20,154 bases of DNA, from positions 1 to 20,154 of the forward strand of contig JAIXRB010000096.1 of NCBI GenBank assembly GCA_027485405.1, given 5' to 3'. Source of the DNA: Leptospiraceae bacterium. Its GTDB lineage: Bacteria > Spirochaetota > Leptospiria > Leptospirales > Leptospiraceae. Shown piece after piece: positions 8,105 to 15,055 of the stretch. Each line of letters opens with the position of its first letter. Positions within the stretch are counted from its first letter, which is position 1. The notes beneath the pieces are model-generated. The model saw only the letters and a program-made list of their open reading frames with translations, ran no database searches and was not told the DNA's origin. Made by a program: the position numbers and the translations under genes.

Positions 8105-8131
8105 CTAGCAGTCTAAGATATAGAGTGCTAA
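8105..8131 (+). promoter_or_regulatory. CIRCE-like HrcA operator, copy 2
   Basis: CTAGCAGTC, nine bases, then GAGTGCTAA. The right arm is a perfect CIRCE half-site, and the left arm differs from consensus at two positions. It starts 32 bases after copy 1, about three helical turns, so both sites face the same side of the DNA. It ends where the Shine-Dalgarno AAGGAG (8131-8136) begins. Confidence 0.82.
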
Positions 8132-8142
8132 AGGAGAACAAG

Positions 8143-8571
8143 ATGATGTTTAGAATTCTAGAAAACCCAAACAATCTTTGGAGAGACTTTGATAAAACAA
8201 ATGAAGAGTTGACCAAGTCCATTCTGCACACCCACAGCAGACGATTGGCTCTACCTTTGAATGTTTATTTGAGAGAAGAAGGGGCTCAGATCATTGCTTC
8301 GGTTCCTGGCCTAAGCCTTTCCGACATAGAGATTTCAGTGATTGATAACCGAATCCATCTCAAAGGCAAAAGAAAAGATTGGGAGTTGGCTGAGGGAACC
8401 AAAGTGCATACGCAAGAAATCCCCTCCGGCGAGTTCGTGAGAACTCTAGAACTTCCATTCCATATCGATTCAGAAAAAGTTACAGCTAAGCTTGCGAATG
8501 GAATTCTGCAGATTCAGGTTCTAAAAAGGGAAGAAGACAAACCTAGAAAAATCTTAATTTCAAAAGAATAA
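8143..8571 (+). CDS. Small heat-shock protein (Hsp20/alpha-crystallin family)
   Basis: A 142-residue ATP-independent chaperone that holds unfolding proteins. The alpha-crystallin domain spans about residues 38-130, with P-L-N-V-Y near its start, an A-S-V-P-G-L segment, F-V-R-T-L-E-L-P and L-A-N-G-I-L-Q-I. The C-terminus carries the I-x-I motif (I-L-I) used for oligomer assembly. The start at 8143 (or the adjacent ATG at 8146) is placed by a strong AAGGAG at 8131-8136. An upstream GTG at 8125 lies inside the CIRCE site and is not credible. Two CIRCE operators upstream predict heat induction through HrcA. It stands alone, converging on hisC. Confidence 0.93.
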   Translation: MMFRILENPNNLWRDFDKTNEELTKSILHTHSRRLALPLNVYLREEGAQIIASVPGLSLSDIEISVIDNRIHLKGKRKDWELAEGTKVHTQEIPSGEFVRTLELPFHIDSEKVTAKLANGILQIQVLKREEDKPRKILISKE

Positions 8572-8600
8572 AGGTCGATACATATTTTTCTGTCTCCGTC

Positions 8601-9662
8601 TTACAAGAGATTGGTCAATCCATCCAGTAAGGCGGAGTTTTCTTGCCGAGACCCAATTGTTATTCGAATATAGTTTTGAGAAATGCCGGTACCGAAATAG
8701 CGAACCAGAATCCCTTTGGATTTTAGCCCTTCGTATAGAGATTTGGGAGACTTGCCATTTGGAGGTTTGCAGAAAATGAAATTCGCGCTACTTTCCGGAA
8801 TCTCAAATCCCTTTTCTCGCAATGAACTTGTTAATTGAATACGGTCTGATTTGATTTTTTCAATATTGTCTTGGAAGTAAGTTTCATCTTCAAAAGCCAC
8901 TTCGGCAATTTTTTGCTCTAACATACCGACATTGTATGAGTCTTTGAGCTTATGAATCTTCTGAACTAGCTCAGGATTTGCGATTAAGAATCCAACTCGC
9001 AATCCAGCTAAGGAGTAGCTCTTTGAAAAGGTTCGGGTGATCACCAAATTCGGGAACTCTTTTAGATGGGAAAGAAGGGATGCCTCAGGTTTGGCAAAGT
9101 CAATATACGCCTCGTCTGAAAGAACGAGACCTGGAAACTTCTCTACCAAGCCCAGTAGGTCTTTTTTGTTTTCTAGGATTCCAGTCGGGGCATTGGGGTT
9201 CGCAAAGGCGAGTAGTTTCCCTTTTTTGTTTTGCAATGTTTCGAAATCAAAATGCAGATCAGGTAACAGAGGCACCTTTTCTAGGTTTGCCTGCACCATT
9301 GCCTGTTCTACCAGAACAGAATAATACGAATAGGTTGGGTCAGGGCAAACGACGGAATCACCAGGACCCAAAGTTGCAAAGAATAAAAGACGGAGTGCTT
9401 CGTCTGAACCATTGGTGATAAGCACAGAATCAGGGTTTAAATTCCATCTTTTGGCAATGGAATGTCTAAGAGAGCTAGAATCAAAACTTGGGTATTTTCT
9501 CAACAATCCGTTTTTAAGAATGTCTTCCCAAACAGAAAGTATCTTAGGTGAGGGAGGGTAGGGATTTTCGTTTGTATTGAGCTTGATAAAAACCTCTCCT
9601 AATCCTGGTTGTTCGCCAGGAGTGTAGGGGATGAGAGTTTCTAGCTCGGGACGAGTGAACAT
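8601..9662 (-). CDS. hisC: Histidinol-phosphate aminotransferase
   Basis: A 353-residue fold-type I PLP enzyme that converts imidazole-acetol phosphate and glutamate to histidinol phosphate in histidine synthesis. Visible motifs are the N-terminal N-T-N-E-N-P-Y, N-G-S-D-E-A (about 84-89), the N-P-N-A-P-T-G segment (156-162), S-D183-E-A-Y186 for PLP contacts, and S-K214-S-Y-S-L-A-G-L-R with the Schiff-base lysine. The ATG at 9662 overlaps the leuA stop by one base (TGATG); a TTG at 9665 is a possible but less likely start. HisC-family members can also act on aromatic amino acids, so histidine specificity is inferred from overall similarity. Pairing with leuA makes an amino-acid biosynthesis unit. 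Confidence 0.9.
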   Translation of the reverse strand: MFTRPELETLIPYTPGEQPGLGEVFIKLNTNENPYPPSPKILSVWEDILKNGLLRKYPSFDSSSLRHSIAKRWNLNPDSVLITNGSDEALRLLFFATLGPGDSVVCPDPTYSYYSVLVEQAMVQANLEKVPLLPDLHFDFETLQNKKGKLLAFANPNAPTGILENKKDLLGLVEKFPGLVLSDEAYIDFAKPEASLLSHLKEFPNLVITRTFSKSYSLAGLRVGFLIANPELVQKIHKLKDSYNVGMLEQKIAEVAFEDETYFQDNIEKIKSDRIQLTSSLREKGFEIPESSANFIFCKPPNGKSPKSLYEGLKSKGILVRYFGTGISQNYIRITIGSRQENSALLDGLTNLL

Positions 9663-11167
9663 CAAAATCGGCTAAGTGCGTTCAAATAGGCAAGAGCACA
9701 AGCTTCGATGATATCTGTCGAATCGCCCTTTCCTACCACTCGAGTTCCGTCTTTTTCTAAGGTCACGCTGGCTTCTGCTAAAGCATCGGATCCTTCGGTA
9801 ACAGGAGAGATGACCAAACGAGAAAGGTTTGCAGTCAATCCCGTTGCTTGGGAAAGAGCCTTGAAAATGCAATCCACTGGACCATCGCCTTCAGAGACTG
9901 CTGACTTTTCATCGCCATGCACTTTTAAGGTGACGGATGCCTTGGGAGTTTTGCCACTTGCCGTTTCTTGTGAGAATGATACTAGTTCAAAGGCTTGGTT
10001 TTTTGCCCCTTTTTGCCATTGAGATTGGAACAAGGTGAGAATGTCTTCGTCAAAGACTTCTTTTTTCTTATCTGCGATTTCTAAGAACCGAGCATAGCCC
10101 TGTTCGATTTCCGTCTCTTTGGCTTCAATGCCGAGGCGAACCACTCGATCTTTGAAACCTGCTCGACCACTATGCCTTCCCAATACCATTTTGTTGGATT
10201 GGAGTCCAACAGACTCTGGAGTCATGATTTCATAGGTTTGGCGGTTTTTTATAACTCCATCTTGGTGGATACCGGATTCATGAGCAAAGGCGTTTGCTCC
10301 CACAATTGCTTTGTTTGGCTGAACAACCATTCCAGTGATCGTTTTTACTAGGTAAGATGCTCTAGTGATGAGAGTTGAATCAATTTTTGTTTCTACACCA
10401 AATACGTCTTTTCTTGTTTTGAGAGCCATTACGATCTCTTCCATCGCAGTGTTTCCAGCTCTTTCCCCTATACCGTTGATCGTGCATTCGATTTGTCTCC
10501 CGCCGGCAAGGACAGTGGACAAAGAGTTTGCTACGGCGAGTCCTAGGTCATTGTGGCAATGAGCTGAGAAGATGACTGAATCGGCACCTTTGACTTTGGA
10601 TTTTAAAAAACTAAAAAGTTGTCCATATTCGGCAGGTGTCGTATAACCAACCGTATCTGGGATGTTGATGGTTGTAGCCCCTTCTTCAATGACAGCCTCC
10701 ACAAGCTCTCGCAAAAACTCCCATTCGGATCTAGTAGCATCTTCAGGAGAAAATTCAACGTCTTCGACAAAAGACCGAGCCATTTTTACAGCTTCCCTTG
10801 CCATCACTAATACTTCGCTAGGCGATTTGCCGAGTTTGTGTTTCATATGAATGGGAGAAGAAGCAATAAAAGTATGGATTCGTTTTTTTGCCGCAGGGAG
10901 CAGTGCAGATCTTGCGGCTTCTAAGTCTGGTCTGAGAGACCTTGCAAGGGCACAAATGATGGGACCCTCTACCACCTTTGCGATTCGTTCTACGGCTTTG
11001 AACTGGACTGGGGAAGAAACGGGAAATCCTGCTTCTATGATATCAACCTGCATCTTCGCCAGATGTAGGGCAATTTCCACTTTTTCGTCCTCGCTCATGG
11101 CGGCACCGGGGCATTGTTCCCCATCTCGAAGAGTGGTATCAAAGATTCGAACGTAATCGGAATTCAT
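9662..11167 (-). CDS. leuA: 2-isopropylmalate synthase
   Basis: A 501-residue enzyme (E. coli LeuA has 523) that condenses acetyl-CoA with 2-oxoisovalerate, the first committed step to leucine. The DRE-TIM barrel starts with F-D-T-T-L-R14-D15-G-E-Q. The metal ligands D15, H203 and H205 (A-H-C-H-N-D) and N239 (E-R-A-G-N) are present. The C-terminal half (about 385-501) looks like the LeuA allosteric domain, with G-D-G-P-V-D and G-K-G-D-S-T-D motifs, so leucine feedback inhibition is likely. The sequence is a canonical LeuA rather than the citramalate synthase CimA known in Leptospira. A TTGACA on the - strand (11202-11197) lies upstream, but no good -10 box follows at 17 bases. GGAAG lies very close to the ATG. 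Confidence 0.92.
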   Translation of the reverse strand: MNSDYVRIFDTTLRDGEQCPGAAMSEDEKVEIALHLAKMQVDIIEAGFPVSSPVQFKAVERIAKVVEGPIICALARSLRPDLEAARSALLPAAKKRIHTFIASSPIHMKHKLGKSPSEVLVMAREAVKMARSFVEDVEFSPEDATRSEWEFLRELVEAVIEEGATTINIPDTVGYTTPAEYGQLFSFLKSKVKGADSVIFSAHCHNDLGLAVANSLSTVLAGGRQIECTINGIGERAGNTAMEEIVMALKTRKDVFGVETKIDSTLITRASYLVKTITGMVVQPNKAIVGANAFAHESGIHQDGVIKNRQTYEIMTPESVGLQSNKMVLGRHSGRAGFKDRVVRLGIEAKETEIEQGYARFLEIADKKKEVFDEDILTLFQSQWQKGAKNQAFELVSFSQETASGKTPKASVTLKVHGDEKSAVSEGDGPVDCIFKALSQATGLTANLSRLVISPVTEGSDALAEASVTLEKDGTRVVGKGDSTDIIEACALAYLNALSRF

Positions 11168-11218
11168 CTCTTCCAGGTTTGTAAAAAATCCCAGCTTGTC
11201 AAGGGAATGGTCTAAGCA

Positions 11219-11548
11219 GTGTTGGACTTATATGCTTTCAATCTAGCCGGCGGAGAAGATGCAACCCAGGCTCTTTCCCTGTATTCTAAACTACTCGGCG
11301 GAGAGGTATTGGTAGCAAGCCCTCCTCATTCGGAGCTTCAACTCCCCAAAGGGCAAAAAATCATTTTTTCGAGACCTTCTGCAAATTGTCCAGTTTCCCC
11401 AGGCACCTTAACCTTATCTCTAAGTGGGGAAGAGAAAGAACCAGACTGGGTAAGTCTGGGTTTCACTCTAGAATCACGAACCGAAAAATATGCTTCTTAC
11501 TTAGATCCTTGGAAAAACCGCGTTTGGGTGTATCCCGAGAAAAATTAG
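11219..11548 (+). CDS. Small VOC/glyoxalase-like protein
   Basis: A 109-residue protein beginning at GTG 11219 (TTG 11222 is an alternative; no in-frame ATG exists). AAGGG at 11201-11205 is rather far upstream. The pattern L-Y-A-F-N...A-L-S-L-Y-S-K-L-L-G-G-E and the ending D-P-W-K-N-R-V-W-V-Y-P resemble a single beta-alpha-beta-beta-beta module of the vicinal oxygen chelate fold. Metal ligands are not obvious, so it may bind rather than catalyse. It is divergent from leuA, with a 51-base shared upstream region. Family assignment is tentative; an open frame running between the flanking genes supports it being coding. Confidence 0.6.
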   Translation: MLDLYAFNLAGGEDATQALSLYSKLLGGEVLVASPPHSELQLPKGQKIIFSRPSANCPVSPGTLTLSLSGEEKEPDWVSLGFTLESRTEKYASYLDPWKNRVWVYPEKN

Positions 11549-11573
11549 CAAGTCTCCGTTAGCTAAGTTACTT
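11539..11573. terminator. Weak bidirectional terminator between convergent genes
   Basis: TTAGC (11545-11549) can pair with GCTAA (11562-11566). Read on the - strand the hairpin is followed by five T (complement of 11540-11544), and on the + strand by TTTTT a few bases later. The stem has only five pairs, so support is low. Confidence 0.3.
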
Positions 11574-12323
11574 TTTGGATAAAAACAAAGCTAGTCTATC
11601 CGGGAAGTCGGTTATGATCCCTCGAACACCGATTTGCATCAGCCTCCTCCAATCTTTCGGCTCATTTGCCGTGTAGGGAATCACTGGGGTGCCTTTTGCC
11701 TTTTCCATAAATGCCTCTGTACAAGATTCAAAGTGAGGAAGGAGAATATCTGGCTCCGTTGTCAATCTTTCAAAATCACCAATGCCTTTTTCCAGTAACA
11801 GTCCTCTCAGAATCTTAGGGTTTCTTGCCTTGATTTCACCTAAGACCAAAGGATCAAAGGAAGAGACAAAGACTTGATCTTCTTTATTGAGCTTTTTCAG
11901 TAGATCTAGTATAGCGCTCGCTAATTCATTTCGTTCGGAATCCGAATGAGAGACTTTTAATTCGATGTCCCAAACAACGCTAGATGGAAATTCCATAAGA
12001 AGACTTTCCAACAATGGAATTCTTTCGTTTGAAAACTCCGACTGAAAGTGCGATCCCGCGTCTAGGTTTTCCAGTTCTGCCCAAGGTTTTTTTGCCGCAA
12101 AACCACTGCCATTTGTGGTTCGATCCAGAGTTTCATCATGCAATACAATCAGCTCACCCGAACCACATTTGAAAGTATCTAACTCAAAATAGTTGGTATG
12201 TTTAAGCCCAGCTCGAAAGGAAGACACTGTATTTTCAGGTGCGAGCCCTTTTGCCCCTCTGTGGCCCATAACCACGAAAGGGAGTTTGAGTAAGGATTCA
12301 ACCTGGTTGGATCGTGGATTCAT
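11568..12323 (-). CDS. Glycerophosphodiester phosphodiesterase (GDPD family)
   Basis: A 251-residue, apparently cytoplasmic enzyme (no signal peptide) that hydrolyses glycerophosphodiesters to glycerol-3-phosphate and an alcohol. The catalytic H21-R22-G, P-E30-N-T, E47-L-D49 and H62-D63 motifs are all present, as is the C-terminal G-I-I-T-D-F-P. Length matches UgpQ-type enzymes. The start at 12323 is set by a good GGAGGA on the - strand. The gene overlaps the end of the transporter gene by 26 bases, so the two are co-transcribed; a functional link between them is not evident. Confidence 0.9.
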   Translation of the reverse strand: MNPRSNQVESLLKLPFVVMGHRGAKGLAPENTVSSFRAGLKHTNYFELDTFKCGSGELIVLHDETLDRTTNGSGFAAKKPWAELENLDAGSHFQSEFSNERIPLLESLLMEFPSSVVWDIELKVSHSDSERNELASAILDLLKKLNKEDQVFVSSFDPLVLGEIKARNPKILRGLLLEKGIGDFERLTTEPDILLPHFESCTEAFMEKAKGTPVIPYTANEPKDWRRLMQIGVRGIITDFPDRLALFLSKK

Positions 12324-13008
12324 AGCCCGGTTCCTCCATTGCTTCTTCTAAAAGTTTTGCCTTCAGTTCCGGACCCAGATATAAGTCGATATAATGGTGG
12401 AGGGCATACAACACTGGTGTGATGGCGATCGCCACTCCCATTTTGTAAAAAAAGTTGGTATTGGAAATGGAAACTAATTTGGCAAAACCATGGTATTTTG
12501 ATAAGGCGACAAAGATAACCACATAAGAGTCAATGAGCTGAGATAGAATTGTGGAACCTGTGGCACGAATCCAAATATGCTTCCCTTTGGTTTTTTTTCG
12601 GAGAAAGTGAAAGACCTGGATGTCTACGAACTGTCCTATCAGATAGGCGATGATAGATCCAACTATGATCAGCCCTGAATTAGCAAACACTGTATTGAAT
12701 TCATGGTCTCCTATGGGCGAGTCGGGGCTTGCTGGAATCTGAATGTCTATCACAATCAAAAGGTAGGCAAGTGCTACCATCACCATACCGATGAGGGTCG
12801 TTCCTCGTACCACCTTTCTACCAAAGTATTCATTCAACAAATCTGTGATTAGAAACGTAACAGGAAATGGGATCACTCCCATTGTCATAGTAAACCCGAA
12901 TGCTGTAAATAGCTTGCTACCCGTGAGCTCAGCCATCAAAAGAAAGGTCAGAAACAGACTCAAAAGAACAGAGTAGAGAATAAAGGGTTTGCTACTCAGG
13001 GAATTCAT
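12298..13008 (-). CDS. yhhQ: YhhQ/VUT-family queuosine-precursor transporter
   Basis: A 236-residue inner-membrane protein with about six helices. It belongs to PF02592/COG1738: the P-F-P-V-T-F-L-I-T-D-L-L-N-E-Y-F-G segment (about residues 47-63) is the family signature. The E. coli member imports preQ0/preQ1, precursors of the modified tRNA base queuosine, so salvage is the likely role. A Shine-Dalgarno AGGAG lies at 13019-13015, six bases before the ATG, and is partly paired in a predicted hairpin. The 3' end overlaps the phosphodiesterase gene. The protein's C-terminal 25 residues are hydrophilic and acidic. Confidence 0.88.
   Translation of the reverse strand: MNSLSSKPFILYSVLLSLFLTFLLMAELTGSKLFTAFGFTMTMGVIPFPVTFLITDLLNEYFGRKVVRGTTLIGMVMVALAYLLIVIDIQIPASPDSPIGDHEFNTVFANSGLIIVGSIIAYLIGQFVDIQVFHFLRKKTKGKHIWIRATGSTILSQLIDSYVVIFVALSKYHGFAKLVSISNTNFFYKMGVAIAITPVLYALHHYIDLYLGPELKAKLLEEAMEEPGYESTIQPG
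12332..12337 (-). promoter_or_regulatory. Shine-Dalgarno site fixing the GDPD start
   Basis: GGAGGA on the - strand, eight bases before the ATG at 12323, lies inside the transporter coding sequence. It decides the start codon and shows that the overlap is real. Confidence 0.7.
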
Positions 13009-13016
13009 TTTTGGCT

Positions 13017-13044
13017 CCTGGCATGGTTGGGAATGGATACCAGG
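13017..13044 (-). promoter_or_regulatory. Hairpin covering the ribosome-binding site of the queuosine-precursor transporter
   Basis: In the mRNA, CCUGGUAU (13044-13037) pairs with AUGCCAGG (13024-13017), eight pairs including one G-U, around a 12-base loop. The 3' arm contains most of the AGGAG ribosome-binding site. A GGGA upstream (13062-13059) could pair with UCCC in the loop (13032-13029) as a pseudoknot. It does not match the preQ1 riboswitch sequences I know. Confidence 0.4.
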
Positions 13045-13065
13045 TTACCTTAGATCTGTCCCGTG

Positions 13066-13096
13066 AAAAGAAAAAAGCCCACCGAGGGGTGGGCTT
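13066..13096 (-). terminator. Strong rho-independent terminator of the LruC-domain gene
   Basis: On the - strand a nine-pair stem, AAGCCCACC with GGTGGGCTT (13096-13075, four-base loop), is followed by six T, a C and four T. It sits 28 bases after the stop codon at 13125 and separates this gene from the transporter unit downstream. Confidence 0.88.
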
Positions 13097-13124
13097 ATAA
13101 TCGAAAAGAAATGAACTTTTGTTT

Positions 13125-14885
13125 CTAGAACTTGCGTTTGAAGAAGAAACCTAATCCAGCGCCCACTGAAATCAAGAACAATGCATACCATTCTGGATTG
13201 GTCTTGAAGTTGCTGATCAAGTAAGCAGTGAACGGTTGTTTTTCGTAATTGGTCCGCAACGGATATACTCGGTTAGCATTGGTTACAAAATTATACCAAT
13301 CTCTATCAACAGTTCCGCCTGAACTTGCCCAAGTGGCAAACTTAGCATAACCTGTTGTATTCGCGTTTAGGATATTTGCTCCATCGATCTGGAAATCAAA
13401 AACACCAGGGATAATGACAGAGAACGGGAACCCATTACAATCAACGAAGCGATCTCTAACGGCAGAGACCCCATTGCAAGCCCGAGTTTCTGTTTCAAAG
13501 CCGGCTCTTCTCACCCTAACATTATTTCCTTGAACCATAAACCAATTCAAATGTCCATTGACTACGTTTTGAGTAGCGATAAGATCCTCTGGATTGTCTA
13601 AAACAATTTCAAACTCCGTGGTCACTCCTCGTCTGTATGGTCGTCTTTCGATATAATCTCTATGATTAGAAGTGTATAGAGTAACTCCAGAACTTGGCAT
13701 CACAAGGATTCCTGCTTCTAGTTCTGCTTTGGTGATGACTCCATTAGTAATACAATCTTGTCTCTGGTTTCTGAGGAATTTTGGAGCCGCTGAACAACCA
13801 GACCATGGTCTTTCTGTACTCCAATTTCCAGAACTCTTATGCCCACCTTCAATGAATCTTTGAGAAATCCGTGCACCGCCAGAACTTTTAATTCCAAGCC
13901 GCATTTCGTGAGATCCGCCAGAGCTTCTTCCAACCAAAGTAACCAAACCTCGGATTGTTTTTACTTTAAAGGAGGGAGTAACATCCATTTCAGTAGAGAA
14001 AACCAAAACAAAGTCGTTTAAATCCCCATCTCCAACCCGAGGAAACTGATCTTCAAACGTAATTGTGAATCTGCCCGATTTCGTAGTATAAACGAGAGAT
14101 GCATCATCTGGAAACTCATCGATAAAGTTGGGAATCCCATCACAATCGCTGTCGATGTCACGTAGGCAACCTTGGGGCGCCTGGAAGTTGTTCGTATTGA
14201 GATTCACAGTTGGAGATACAGCAACCGTTCCCGTTGAGCTTCCTCCAGACCCGCTAGTGGGAGGCGTTGGCTGTTGAGTAGGAGCTTGTCCCGTTATGAC
14301 CATTCCTTCCCCAGTGATCGGATTTTGTCCTGTGACGTTTATGTTTACATTTGCAACTGTTGGAGGAACAGAAATCGGGATACTGGCGTTACCTTGGTTG
14401 TTTGTCTGGCCTGAGCCAACAACGTTTTGTTCATTTGTAGTTGTGTTTTCCGTGATCACGACAGGTGCATTGGCAACTGGACCTGCGGGAGTAGTAAGAC
14501 TTACGTTGATGGTAGTATTGATATTGGATTCGTAGTTGAATCCAGATCCACTGGGAGGAACCGGTGTGGTCGTTGTCGTAGTGACGACCGTAGTTATGCT
14601 AGACTCGTTTCCTGTGGTCGATGGAGTTGTTGTAGTTGTAGTTGTAGTTGAGGTTGTAGTAGTCGGAGTTGCAACTTCTACTGCATTCGCAGTTGTGGCT
14701 GAATCAAGACTTACAACTGTAAACGAGTTACCGCTGGCTTCTGGTGTGACTGCGGCTGTAGCCGCTGGAGTTTCTGTGCCACCCATAAGCAAGGGAAGAA
14801 GGGCAAGCCCGTTTCCGCTTTTGGCTTGGGCACAGCTAAATAGAAATAATATTCCTGAGACAGCATACAGTTTTCGCAATTTCAT
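13125..14885 (-). CDS. LruC-domain lipoprotein with Thr-rich linker and C-terminal membrane tail
   Basis: A 586-residue surface or outer-membrane protein. The ATG at 14885 is preferred over 14912 because GAGGA precedes it and it starts a normal lipoprotein signal peptide ending L-F-L-F-S-C18. Parts in order: post-lipobox stretch G-L-A-L-L-P-L-L-M-G-G, Thr-rich linker (73-108), a beta-rich region of Ig-like or carboxypeptidase-regulatory character (115-200), a Gly/Ser linker, a calcium-binding-like D-I-D-S-D-C-D-G-I-P-N-F-I-D-E-F-P-D-D segment (243-261), then the LruC domain with F-E-D-Q-F-P...G-D-G-D-L-N-D-F. Leptospira LruC is a lipoprotein antigen of recurrent uveitis; its molecular function is unknown. 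The end (562-586) is N-P-E-W, a hydrophobic helix and K-R-K-F, which is odd for a lipoprotein. Confidence 0.85.
   Translation of the reverse strand: MKLRKLYAVSGILFLFSCAQAKSGNGLALLPLLMGGTETPAATAAVTPEASGNSFTVVSLDSATTANAVEVATPTTTTSTTTTTTTTPSTTGNESSITTVVTTTTTTPVPPSGSGFNYESNINTTINVSLTTPAGPVANAPVVITENTTTNEQNVVGSGQTNNQGNASIPISVPPTVANVNINVTGQNPITGEGMVITGQAPTQQPTPPTSGSGGSSTGTVAVSPTVNLNTNNFQAPQGCLRDIDSDCDGIPNFIDEFPDDASLVYTTKSGRFTITFEDQFPRVGDGDLNDFVLVFSTEMDVTPSFKVKTIRGLVTLVGRSSGGSHEMRLGIKSSGGARISQRFIEGGHKSSGNWSTERPWSGCSAAPKFLRNQRQDCITNGVITKAELEAGILVMPSSGVTLYTSNHRDYIERRPYRRGVTTEFEIVLDNPEDLIATQNVVNGHLNWFMVQGNNVRVRRAGFETETRACNGVSAVRDRFVDCNGFPFSVIIPGVFDFQIDGANILNANTTGYAKFATWASSGGTVDRDWYNFVTNANRVYPLRTNYEKQPFTAYLISNFKTNPEWYALFLISVGAGLGFFFKRKF
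14626..14663. repeat. GTTGTA-type simple repeat encoding a poly-Thr run
   Basis: An imperfect tandem of GTTGTA/GTAGTT units on the + strand, read on the - strand as ACA/ACT/ACC threonine codons in the lipoprotein linker. Since the unit is a multiple of three, length changes would keep the frame and alter only linker length. Confidence 0.6.
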
Positions 14886-15055
14886 AAGGTTCCTCTGGTC
14901 AAACTCTGCCAAAATAGAGAAGAATGCCTAGCAGATTTAAAAAAGCACGATTCTTGGAAGCTCAAATCCTAGTACTTCTCCTAATGCCTTCCGCCTCATC
15001 CGACATAAAAAAGTTTTTTCTTGGCAAACTATCAAAAACTAGAACAGTATTTTCA

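Noticed and set aside
8125..8142. GTG start for the small heat-shock protein
   Set aside because: It lies within the CIRCE right arm, upstream of the strong AAGGAG that serves the ATG at 8143/8146.
9663..9665. TTG start for HisC, one codon upstream
   Set aside because: The adjacent ATG at 9662 gives the common TGATG overlap with leuA and is the stronger start codon.
13009..13064. Known preQ1 riboswitch upstream of the queuosine-precursor transporter
   Set aside because: The sequence lacks the C-rich loop with A-rich tail of preQ1-I and does not resemble the other preQ1 classes as I know them; only an unassigned hairpin is claimed.
14536..14931. 131-codon + strand frame rich in Val
   Set aside because: It is the mirror of the Thr-rich linker and signal region of the LruC-domain gene; its Val runs come from reading Thr codons on the other strand.
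14924..15055. 44-residue N-terminal extension of the nitroreductase-like protein
   Set aside because: The ATG at 15056 begins a credible signal-like sequence and the extension resembles no part of the family, although it cannot be fully excluded.
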